64,000 nucleotides of DNA from Beta vulgaris subsp. vulgaris (taxonomy: Eukaryota; Streptophyta; Magnoliopsida; Caryophyllales; Amaranthaceae): contig NC_079205.1 in assembly GCF_026745355.1 (NCBI RefSeq), positions 7,107,056 through 7,171,055 on the forward strand. The letters run 5' to 3'. Shown piece by piece: positions 1-14,800 of the stretch. The position numbers were made by a program, and so were the translations under genes. Below the pieces are notes generated by a model. It had not been told where the DNA came from and searched no databases. It was given only the letters and a program-made list of their open reading frames with translations. How positions within the stretch are numbered: position 1 is the first letter of the stretch; the number at the start of each line of letters is the position of its first letter.

Positions 1-242
1 ATGTTTTAGGTATGGAAGAACAGTTGTGGATCACTATTATACTGCGTTATGGAGATTATGTATGATTCTATGAGGTTTTAAGATACTTTGTATAATGGAT
101 AAACAAGTATTATCTTGCGATGAGTAATTGTATAGTGAATTTTATATTTTAGGCTGCTATTTTATGTGTGGGCCATAACCCACAGGATTAAGTTATGCTT
201 CCGCTGACGATTAAGGTTTTGTAAATTTGTCGGGGCGTTACA
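1..242 (+). mobile_element. 3' end of a Ty3/gypsy-type LTR (truncated by window edge)
   Basis: The segment aligns by eye with the last ~250 bases of the solo LTR at 35309-37947. Both have 'GTTTTAGGTATGG', a shared 'ataacccaca' block, 'TTCCGCTG' and the same terminus CGGGGCGTTACA. The 5' part lies outside the window. The sequence after the terminus shows no convincing primer-binding site, so a solo LTR cannot be told from the end of a full element. Confidence 0.6.
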
Positions 243-1140
243 AGCGAGCTGCTGGACGACGCGTCGCACCCCGCGACCATGGTAGCACCTCGCGACCCAG
301 CTCGACCCGCAGCTTTGCTTCCTTGATCAAGTCACATACTCATCACAGAGAGTGTAGAGGGAAATAAGGAGGACCAAGGGAATATGTTTTTTTTTCTTAT
401 TTTTGTTTTTTTTAAATAAATGTTTATAGAACCAATTAACACGTGACACATGTTTTACAATAGGTTAAATTACTTGTTATAACCTACTACAACAAGTTAC
501 TTTATGAACTGGCCTAATAATAGTTAAACATGGTACAAGGTCAATTTATTCAGCAATAATAAAAAGTTTGACTTATTTTGGGAAGATCGCGCAAAAGTTG
601 GCTTATTTAAAATAATTTTTTCTTATTTTTTGAATTGAGGTTTTGACTTGGAAATAAAACATTTGCTAAGCCTTAGAAGAGAGTGTCATGTGGCACACAA
701 ATTTTATTAGGAACACCTTTTAATATATTTGATATAAATTATGATCTCAATATATATATGACTTTTACACAATATATCATCAAACACAAAAACAACTATT
801 CAATGTAATTTAGTAAATGTTAAATAGTCATTGAACTCAAACAAAAATAGAAAATCAAATCATGACAAAGTGGGCAGTGGCCATTGGATGAGCTGATGTG
901 GTGCAAGACACCAAGAGAGAGAGGGTGAGGGTGATTGTGGAAAGCAGAAGCGGGTGTATGAGTGAATATCGGTGGTGGTGCAAACAATAATTTTATTTGA
1001 GCACCTGAGGGAAGTAGTAGGCCTCAGAGGAAAGACTTAAACAACTTTTCTTAAAATAATATGATGGGTCATGTATTCTACTATGACATTGACTATATAA
1101 ACCACTAAACATACAAGTCATAAGTCAATTTTAACTGTGA
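243..1140. other. Intergenic, AT-rich, no gene recognised
   Basis: A short GC-rich stretch (243-320) follows the LTR end, then AT-rich sequence. No ORF of note, RNA gene or terminal repeats were seen. Confidence 0.5.
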
Positions 1141-1477
1141 ATTTAATAGCTTGGAAGATCACAAACGAAAATCAAGGAGAAGAATCAGCAGCCAGAATGT
1201 TCGCAAACTCGCCAGTTCAAACTAAGCCTACGCCATACTCAAAGCTTTAAAAGATATGGAATGGAAATGCTCGGATATAACCATAAAAACAGAAAATTTA
1301 GAGGTGGTTCAAGCTCTAAAGAATCGTGGACGAACAAACAAAAACATAGACTCAATAGTCGCTGATATAAAGCGAGTAGCAAGAAGTTTTCATTATGTTT
1401 CATGTATCAAAGTAGGAAGAGAAGAAGTTAATCTAGCACATAACTTGGCCACTAAGGCAAGGAAGGGCTATTTTTAA
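1141..1477 (+). pseudogene. RNase H-like (RVT_3) domain fragment
   Basis: The 73-codon frame from 1256 reads DMEWKCSDITIKTEN near its start and 'NLAHNLATKA' near its end. This matches the C-terminal half of the plant RNase H-like domain found at the ends of LINE ORF2s and in stand-alone plant RNase H-like genes: a D/E strand, then a helix with N-x-x-AH-x-LA. The upstream bases 1141-1255 keep related residues in broken frames. There is no N-terminal catalytic block, so this is a relic, most likely of a LINE. A domesticated RNase H-like exon is less likely. Confidence 0.5.
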
Positions 1478-1556
1478 CCCTTCTTATTTTATTTGTTTTA
1501 CCCTCTGTCAAAAAAAAATAAAAATAAGTCAATTTTTAAACAATCTTAACATATTA

Positions 1557-1814
1557 CTCTTTCCTTCCCATAATATAGTGCTTGTTTTGTTTTTTACACG
1601 GTCTCAAAGTCTAACTTTGACCTTTAATATCTTCAATTCCGTATTAATAAAAAAATATAAAAAGTTGATATTATGAAACTACACATTGAGACGAATCTAA
1701 CAAGATCCGACTTGAATATGTTTTTTTATATATACAAATGAGAATATTCGGTCAAAGATTTTAAAATTTGACCCACAAAGAATGAAGTAGGCACTATATT
1801 ATGAGACGGGGAAG
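1557..1814. mobile_element. Stowaway-like MITE (copy 1, upstream of the beta-glucosidase)
   Basis: It is 258 bp, flanked by TA on both sides. The terminal inverted repeats are of the CTYYYTYCNT type followed by CATAATATAGTGC. The internal text (for example 'GATATTATGAAACTACACAT') recurs in reverse orientation in the next copy at 1929-2186. Confidence 0.75.
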
Positions 1815-1928
1815 TATTATATATCTTTAATTCACAAGTTAATATTCACATCATTCTTTTAAAAGAAATTTCGTAAAATCTTAAATTTATAAAACAAAAA
1901 AATTTCCGTGTAATTAATCTAAAAGCTA

Positions 1929-2186
1929 CTCCCTCCGTTCATAATATAGTGCCTACTTCATTTTTGATGGGTCAAACTTTAAAATCTTTGAGCAAATATT
2001 CTCATTTGTATATATAAAAAATCATATTCACGTGGGATCTTGTTAGATTCGTCTCAATGTGTAGTTTCATAATATCAACTTTTTATATTTTTTATTATTA
2101 CGGAATTGAAGATATTAAAGGTCAAAATTACGTCTTGGAGACCGTGTAAAGTAAACAAGCATTATGATATGAGACGGATGGAGGAC
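1929..2186. mobile_element. Stowaway-like MITE (copy 2, opposite orientation)
   Basis: It starts CTCCCTCCGTTCATAATATA after a TA and ends with the inverse before a TA. It is 258 bp, the same length as the first copy and its reverse complement over most of the length. The two form a ~630-bp imperfect inverted repeat with a ~114-bp spacer. Confidence 0.8.
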
Positions 2187-2634
2187 TAGTTATATTTATA
2201 ACAATATAAAAAAATGTAAAAGATTGGATAAAGCATCGACCCTTGTGCCAGTTGCATCTTCAATAATCAATTGTACAAAGACCATCACATATTCTAATTC
2301 CTATACACGTCTCTTCAAATTACAACTCCATTTTTCACACATGCGTAGTTGCGTACACATAAAAACACAAGCTCACATATGTTTAGGGTCAGCTTAATTA
2401 GCTTAATACCCCTCTAATCCCCGCAACCTTTCACAATCTCACACACCCTCTCTTTTTTCTTTCAAAGGGACCCAAAATATCAAAAACAAGTCTCTCCCTT
2501 TCTCATCTTCAAAGCTAAGACAAAAACACATTTTTAAATTAGGTGTATATATGGTTCCACCAAATATTATCAATTTATCAGTATTGTATTATTATCCTTA
2601 ATTCCTAATTTACCAAACCAAAAAACTTGGAAAA
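2187..2634 (+). promoter_or_regulatory. Proximal upstream region of the beta-glucosidase gene
   Basis: A TATA-like TATATAT lies at about 2546-2552, some 85 bases before the ATG, after a CT-rich stretch (2440-2510). Assignment is by position only. The nearest upstream feature is the inverted pair of Stowaway MITEs. Confidence 0.3.
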
Positions 2635-6695
<4,061 letters not shown>

Positions 6696-8243
6696 TTTTT
6701 CTTTGGTATTTCTTCTACTCTTCACCTTTGATACTTGAATATGCAAGCACATCTGAATGTACTTGCATGAGGATCATTAAGAAATTTCCAAGTAATTAGA
6801 GAGAACAACTGTTTTATTAGAAATTCGTTCACTGGAAATAGTACTTAGGGTACCTTCGTGAATATGTGGTTGTACAGTGTCAGGAATCAGGATCATTTAG
6901 AAGTTGCAAGAACATATGTACACATATGCTTGATGAATGAAAGTCTTCTTACTTTGTTTCAGCACATATTAAGATTGGAGTTGCATTGCCAATTATCTTA
7001 TGCACTTCCTGAACAACAAATGAATTTCTACCAGTACTTTCAGCAATATGCTGTCAAACAGGGTTAGGAACACGCTTAGTAACCTGAAACCCTTTGTGTT
7101 CAAGATATCTAATTTACAATATATTTTCTCCAACAGAAATTTAACACATATAGTCAAAAGCTCATTCACCAAAGAAGTTTCAGAATTTGTTCGAATTCAC
7201 ACATTGCTTTGAATGACCTCAGCCTTCACCAAGCTGAGTTTGAGCTAAATACTGAGTAGTAATTCATTGACGTACGACGTCTCTCGGTCCCTCCTGCTGA
7301 TGATCAACTATCAAGCACAAAAGCACTGGGATCTTAAGCTTTCCTGTTTTCGGTATGGTTAGATTTCCAAACTCCAGTCATTTCCGTGCTAATGAGGCCT
7401 AGGAATGGCTGAAAACCGAGGTTTCTCCATTTCTATTATGTTTTCGTTTCCAAAGCTTAACGCCTTAACCGCTTCTGTGCTGCATAGAAGTTCGATCTAC
7501 GCATTTGAGAGAGGATCACTTCTTTCAGAGTTGTCTCTCTGAGAAGCTTCCTGAATACAGTTAGGCTTGGATGGTTAGATCATGCACAAAGAGATTTCGC
7601 ATCTTCTGACCCGCAATTTACAGAATAACATAAGTTCAATACTGATATAGGAAAGACTCATAACAAGAAGTTTGCATAAAGGCTAAAGCTGCACAAAGTA
7701 GAATGGTTAAGAACTTACAGGGACATAAAAAATATGGTTGCTTAACTTTTTGTTATGATATGAACAAATGAGATCGAGTTTAGTTTTATCTCATGAAATT
7801 TTCACCCTCTTTCAGCCCTTTATTCATTCAAACTGTAAAACCTTTTCTTAAAATGGTGGTTATCCTAGAAAAGTGGTTTTACTAATTTCTTTTGTTCGAT
7901 TTGTAAAGATTGGAAAATAGTTTTCCAAATGATAGGAAAACATTTTCCTTTTCTAAGGAAACACTTGTTCCTCCCTATTTTTACCTTCCATCCATCCTTC
8001 CCCATTTAATACATTTTTTATGTTCTCCCTAACTTTTCATGCAAGGAACCAAACGATGAAAAATTAACCTGCAATTAGGTTTCTCCTTGGAAAAGATATT
8101 TTCCATTAAAAATGTTTTCCGTGTAAATCAAGCCTCAGTTAGTTAATGGATAAACAAAAGAAGTCTAAACCAACCAATACCTTCTTTGAGCTGAGTCTGT
8201 TACTTCCCGTGACCTTCACCACCTGTTCCAAAATGTTGTTTTG
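6696..8243. other. 3' flank between two convergent genes
   Basis: This holds the downstream region of the beta-glucosidase and of the ankyrin gene, which end tail to tail. From about 7850 to 8130 there are several short palindromes such as GGAAAATAGTTTTCC and GGAAAACATTTTCC, possibly a decayed MITE. No coding region was recognised. Confidence 0.45.
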
Positions 8244-8846
8244 TTACAGCAAGCTAAGAAGTAAGAAATGATATATGGGAGTTCTTGACATAAAGCCTAC
8301 CTGTTTCAAGAATTGCAGTTTCTTTTTCCCTTTCTTACTTAGAAAAGGGATCAGCTCACTAACCACTTTGTATAAAAAAGTCTTGTTGCATGAAATCACT
8401 CCGACTAGAGTGGTCATCACAATGATAAGGATGGCTGCCCACAACGCCTTTTCTGATAAAACTGTGTAGATTCCGGTCATAAATGCCACCAAAGTGGCAC
8501 AAAAAGAATGCACAAGTGCGAGCACACTGCGATCAATAAGTATGTGTGATTGAATTTCATCACAAACCATGGACCATATCAGGCAGAACAGCACAAACAT
8601 GGAACAACACATGGCATACGTGTCTGCGAGTATGAACATTATAAATGATGTCTTCTTTGCTAGAAGGACTTCTCCGTTATCTTGGTTTAGGCCCCCAGGA
8701 AGAGTGAAACCAGCTGCAAATGTAAGGGTTGCAAGAAGGGCTGCTACAACTGCCAGTGTGTCTCGCACTTTCCCCAATGTTGATGTGTCTTGGATATATC
8801 TTGTTTTTAGCCATGGATTTATGTTCATCTTTTTGCACAATTCATG
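8244..8846 (-). CDS. Ankyrin/PGG gene, exon 4 (PGG domain, membrane helices)
   Basis: The acceptor AATTACAG precedes [12 protein letters not shown]. The family block [20 protein letters not shown] is followed by LPGG. Three further hydrophobic stretches follow (about [35 protein letters not shown] and [18 protein letters not shown]). The C-terminus is short and basic (KKGKKKL) before the stop at 8244. Confidence 0.88.
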   Translation of the reverse strand, partial: HELCKKMNINPWLKTRYIQDTSTLGKVRDTLAVVAALLATLTFAAGFTLPGGLNQDNGEVLLAKKTSFIMFILADTYAMCCSMFVLFCLIWSMVCDEIQSHILIDRSVLALVHSFCATLVAFMTGIYTVLSEKALWAAILIIVMTTLVGVISCNKTFLYKVVSELIPFLSKKGKKKLQFLKQVGFMSRTPIYHFLLLSLL

Positions 8847-11800
8847 CTGTAATTATACATATATAGTTTGCAGTCAATGAAATGCATAAGAAGTTCAAGA
8901 TTTTCAACCCAAAAAACAAAGACATGCATGAGAACACAGTTTCATGTTGAAGAAAGTTGCCAACAAATTTTGGAACATATATCTAATTAAGCTGTGCTTC
9001 TAAATAATTTGGGGATTAGCTTTCCGATCATAAAGAGGTGTTGTTTTCTTACATCAGTTGTTGTACCTCCTACAGTAGCTTTTGAATTGGTGTTGTTCTT
9101 TATATTAATAGTCCTACTGCTACCCTATCTGTACAGTCGAGCTCAGAATGCTCAACTGATCAAGCCTCAAGCTCAGAACATTGGAACTGCCAGCTTGAAA
9201 TTAGTTATACAGATTCTATCTTAGTTCGAGCTCAGAATGCTCAACTCATCAAGCCTCAAGCTCAGAACATCAGAAATGCCAGACTGAAATGAGTTATACT
9301 GATTCTATCCAAGAATCTGTATAACTAACTTCCTCTCAGATATGAAAGTATCTTTAGATTTTATGTACCTAAACTCTAGGAATAGCTTGCTTCCTTCCTA
9401 TAACAGATTTTATTTCTTTCTTTTTCTCTTCCTCTCTCCGTAGATGCTGCAACATTTTCTGTCAATAATTGGAAACATCATTGTGGTATCGTAGCAGGTT
9501 AGAACATACTACAATCATCTGCTTCTTTTATTTGCTGATGTTTACGCAAATTCTTTTTAACAGTCCAAGTTCACTTCGAGAATTAGCATTAGTTCTCTCT
9601 TTGAAATCTGACTGTTTCAAGCATTTTCCTAGCTCCAATTCAGATGTTTGTTTGTTTATCATCTTCATCTTCCGTGAAGTAATCAATTAAATCTTTCTAT
9701 ATAGGAAATATTCCTTCTTTCATTCGGGAATTAATTTTTTTTTTCTTATTCCTTCACAAATTCATTTAAAACATTCTCTGTTAATCCTCATGCATGGCTG
9801 AAAACCTACCTAAAACACAAGATCCTTCTAGTATCTGCTTTATCCATCTGGAAATCCTACTAAATCTCTTGGTTTTGAGAAATTTAATGGGGAATGATGG
9901 TAAATGGAAAAGAAGTATTATGAGATCATTATAAATGGCATTTGTTTATGGATCCTTACCAGAACCTTTAGCCACATATCCTCAGAGTAAAGCTTGGGAG
10001 AGGTGTAATCATGTGACAATTTCATAATTCTGTCTTCGCTTGATAGTGACGCATTGAATCAGAATAAGACTTGCGAATTTATCTATTGGGAAAGAAACCT
10101 ACAGGGAAGTGGGCGTTCAAAGGTTCACATAAAAGTATGGCACTTATAATATCTATTGGGCACAAACGTTTGTCATGTTCAGCAGGGATCTTCTTCAAGA
10201 ATTTGGTATATCCCTTGGCTGCAAACCTTAAAGTTTTAGCTACAGAAGGGGACATGTAAGCGGATAGTTCTTCAGTTACTTGAGTAGTCAGACTTCTATA
10301 AGAGTTTGGTGTAGATGATTCGAAACCAGTCAAGCTTAGTTGTGACAATCTGCAATTCATATAGCCTACAAGCAATAACCCTGTGTTTCATGAAAGAATT
10401 AAGCACACTAAATCAGATTGCCATTTCATGACCATGGGCCTGCTAGAACTATCTTATCTCCCTGCTTTTGATCAACTGGCAGATGACTTCACTAAACCTC
10501 TTCCTTCCTCTTACCATCAGAAACTCCTTAATTTCCAAGCTAGAAATGTGTGATAGTTTACCACTTCCTAGCTTGAGGGGGGTGTTGGTGTATGGTATAC
10601 CTGTCATATGTATCGTAGTGAAGCTCAAACTGCTCTCTGATCAATACTTAAGCTTAGAGAATCATAATGTGCCAGTTAGTGCTAGCTGGAAAGTGAAAAC
10701 TAATTCTTTCTTTCATTCTAGTATCTTAAGATTTTATGTATTGAAGCTCTACAAATAGCTGGCTTCCTTCCTTCGTTTTACAGTTATGTAAATGTAATGG
10801 AAAACTCGAAAAATATGTTTGTTTCTTTGTCTCTCTAAATATGCTACATAATTTTCTCTCAGTCTGGTCACTTGATTATCAACTATTCCCTGTCTCTTTA
10901 TTAGTGTACAAAGTACACTCTTGCGCCATTTATATATATACTTCACTTTGATCATCATGACCAAGGAAAAGTGTTGACTGTAACCATATAAAAGAGTGAC
11001 CATCATGAAAAAATGGCATATCTCATTTTAAAAATTAGAATGTCAGCACTGTAAGGTTTGTTATCTATATATATATGGAGTATATATGCAATGAAGATCA
11101 GAAGATGTATCAATATAAAAGATGAGAACAAATGTGAGTAAATGTTAGGGAAAATATGAAAAGATGAAAGGCTCTTACAAAGGAGAAACCATATTATAAT
11201 CTTTATCTAACATATTAGTTATTAATTTAAATGTTTGAAAAACTAATAAAAGGAACAACAGGTTTTATAAGAGTTGTGTTCTAGTTCAGAAGTTGACGTA
11301 CCCATTCGTAATGTTGGGTACAAAGCCCTGCTAACAAACTTTTGGCAGTTGTACCGTCATGGTCGCTGATGCTACAATCAACCCCTTGTTTGAGTAGGAC
11401 TTCGGCAAGTAGGACGTCCTGACGTTCAAGTGCTAGATGCAATGGCGTTTTATGATTGTTATCACAGTTATTTTTCATCTCCCAAATTGGTGATATCGCA
11501 AAAAGTTTCTCGTATTCATCCTTACTTTCTAGCTTGACATGATGCAACGGCGAATCCTTGTTTCGAATACAGACTTCCTTAAACAAATCCGGATGCCTTG
11601 TAAAGAGTTTTAATGCTTCGAGGTCACTTCTCTTACATGGTATGATCCAAGCTTTCGGTGAAGATTCGATGGCAGTAGGTTCTGTTTTCAGCAGCACTTC
11701 TATAAGCCATATCTCGCAGGCTGCTGATGCTATGTCTAAGGGTCTCCTTCCATTCTTATCTGGTTGTTTGATCAGGTGCTGAAATTGTTGTACCAATAAC

Positions 11801-14800
11801 TTGCCTGTCTCTTCTGAATACATACATATTCTAGATCACATCAGACTCCACTTCTTATGTCAAGCCATATGTAAATAATAAGCATTTAATGTCATCGTTA
11901 TAACAATTTGAGGTTATTTTTGGTATAATGATTCATGATTGTGTAACAAAGGTTCCTTTGTCTAGTCCTAAGATTCTACCTTATAAGTTATAAAAGTGGT
12001 TTATAGGGAGTAATTGAAAAGAAAACAATTAAGACTACATTTTTCAAATTTTTCAAAATAAAGATATTCCCTTGTCTTAAAATGATATGAAGATAGAAAA
12101 CAATTTTAAGGTTGATATATTTTCCTTTTGTTTTGAGAATATGAAACTTAGATAGCATAGTGTCATACTCCCTTTGTTTTTTTCAACGATTTTCTGATGT
12201 ACTGTAACAATATAAACCAATGTGAGACGAAGAGAGTTAAATAATACTGATGTTAGGGTATGAATATCCCTGGGTCTTGAGCAAAATCTTAACAAGAGTC
12301 TTGTACAAGACTCAGGGATATTCATCAAAATTTTGAAGGGAGTCTGAGGTTGAGTTTTGAAATCAAAGACTCACCTAAAGACTCAACTTGCAAAACTGTT
12401 AGGAGTATTGGGCCATAGCCCATTAGGTTAATTTGTGTTAGGTCAAATTTATGTTATGTTTCTCTATATAAAGGGTTGTAATCTTTATGATATCAAACAA
12501 GCAATAATACAACACATCTCTTCTCTCTCATTTATCATGGTATCAGAGCAGGTTAAGTTCTTGGGATCTCTCAATTTTTTTTCTTCTTTCTCCCGCCGGT
12601 GGGTGGTGGCTGATTAATTAACCCCACCGGCAGGATATTTCCGCAGTGCTCTTCTGCTGTGCTTTTATATCTGACCTTCTTAAAAAAAAAAAAAAAAACA
12701 AAAACATCATACGGAATTCCTTCTCTGTCACTCATATGGAATTCCCAAGGCAAGGCTCATTCTTCAAATCTTCATTATTTTGTCTCATGTGAGACTTATT
12801 TGGTGGTATTGTTTTATTTAATCTTCATTTCAAATATGTTTCAAAACAGATCAATTTCTTCTTACAAATGTCGATGATGTTCATTCCATCGAAAATTTGT
12901 TCTTTTGTTTCTGTGATGATGATCTTCCATCACAACTTTCTAAAAAAAAAAATATTGTTCTTTGGTCTCAATTTCAGATCTGTTTCAAAACAGATTGTGA
13001 GACATGTTTTGGCTCTCCGTGTCGTGAGACACGGTTTATGGGTTCTCCTTGTACCTTGAGACGAGGTTTGTTCATTGAAGAAATTGAAGAATTGAAGATT
13101 TGAAGATTTTAAAAACTGAAGCATTGAAGAATTTGAGTTCGATTTTATTTTTAGTTGTGTTTTTTTATTGTTATTTGTCCAATTGTAACGTTCGTTCTAC
13201 TGCCGTTACAATTGCGGGAGGGTGTTAGGAGTATTGGGCCATAGCCCATTAGGTTAATTTGTGTTAGGTCAAATTTATGTTATGTTTCTCTATATAAAGG
13301 GTTGTAATCTTTATGATATCAAACAAGCAATAATACAACACATCTCTTCTCTCTCATTTATCAAAAACAAACCTCCCACTTTTTTTTTTTTTGGGTTTAA
13401 GTTGAGTCTGGAGATAATATGAGGGATAGAGATAATATTTCTCTTCACAAATGTAGGATACATTCACAATTACACAACATATATAGGTTTCAAATTCTCA
13501 CCTGGGCAACCTAGAATAGCATGCAAGACGGTCTGTTGATCGTGGTCGTCGTTAATGGGAATAGTCCTCGCCAGTGAAGGATCTTCATGAACATGAGCGC
13601 AAATCGATCGCACAACTTCATCCATCCCCTTTTTAAGAGCGACGTAAAGTAGGCTCTGTCCTTCACTGTTGGTCGTTTTGTAAGTGTGTCTATCGATAGA
13701 TATGCAATGTAGCACGAATTTTTCCAGACGTTTACTCAGCGCAATGTCAAGAGGTGTTATTGCATTAAAATTTTTCTCATTCCATAATGGGATATTCTGT
13801 CCACATCTTTTGACGAGGGACAATGCAAACTCTTCGTTACCATGCTCAACAGCAAAGTGTAGAGGAGTATCATCTTCGCTATTTTTTGATATGCTTAATG
13901 TCCGGAGAAACTTGATTTTGTGATCGTTTACCACCACTGGAAGTAGCCTCGTTTTGTTTGCTTTTGCCCAAACATGGAGAACATGGTTCTTATTTTCACC
14001 AGGTAGTTCTAGCAATTTTGGGTGCTTCTTGATTAATAACTTCTCAATTTCTAACCACTTCTCATCTTCTTCAGTTTCAACTGTCATACAAGTAATGTCA
14101 GATTTCTACATTCTGTTTTTGTCAAATAAGCAACATAAAGTGGTATACTTTAGCAAATAGAAAAGCTAAATACAACAAATAACAAGTTGAAGTTTACCAA
14201 CTTGCCCTTTTTCTATACCTTTTGTAAAAGAATTTGATAAAATAAATTATATTAACGCGCTCTCATAGAGTACCTGAATAGAACATATCCCAAAACACCT
14301 CCAACTCCCCTAAATGAGAATTGAACCCACAACATGTTACATGTGGGTGGAAGATAAAAGGGTTTAGAACCCTTCCACTTCCTCATTCTCATACCGTATG
14401 ACTTATGTGAGCATATAAGTTATATCTTGCATTTTCAATACTAATACTATGTTTTAATTTTTTTGAGCAAAATTATAAATAGATCCATAAGTTGGAAATG
14501 GAGCACGTTAGAGTCACCATCACTACAAAACTATAGAACCATGGGATGTTATTGCTCTAGCAATATTTTCTTCTGGTGTTATAGCAGACTGTTGCAGGCA
14601 GTAGTATAGTGGCTGGCAGTATTGTTAACTAGCCAGTAGCTTTTTTGCTCGTTATTTTGTCCTATGTGATCATGTATTTTGTCCTTGTTATTTTGGTGTG
14701 CTGTCACCATCTGATTGTTTTCTACCTAGTATATATATTACAAAGAGATCATACTAGGTTTTTTATGAGCCTAGAATTCAGTGCCTCCTTTCTTGTGTGA

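Noticed and set aside
10079..10375. 98-aa frame on - in ankyrin intron 3
   Set aside because: It lies inside an eroded + strand Copia, has no recognisable domain and no splice support.
11281..11301. Stop codon at 11281 as the end of the ankyrin gene
   Set aside because: A GTACGT donor precedes it and joins in frame to the PGG exon that the family normally has.
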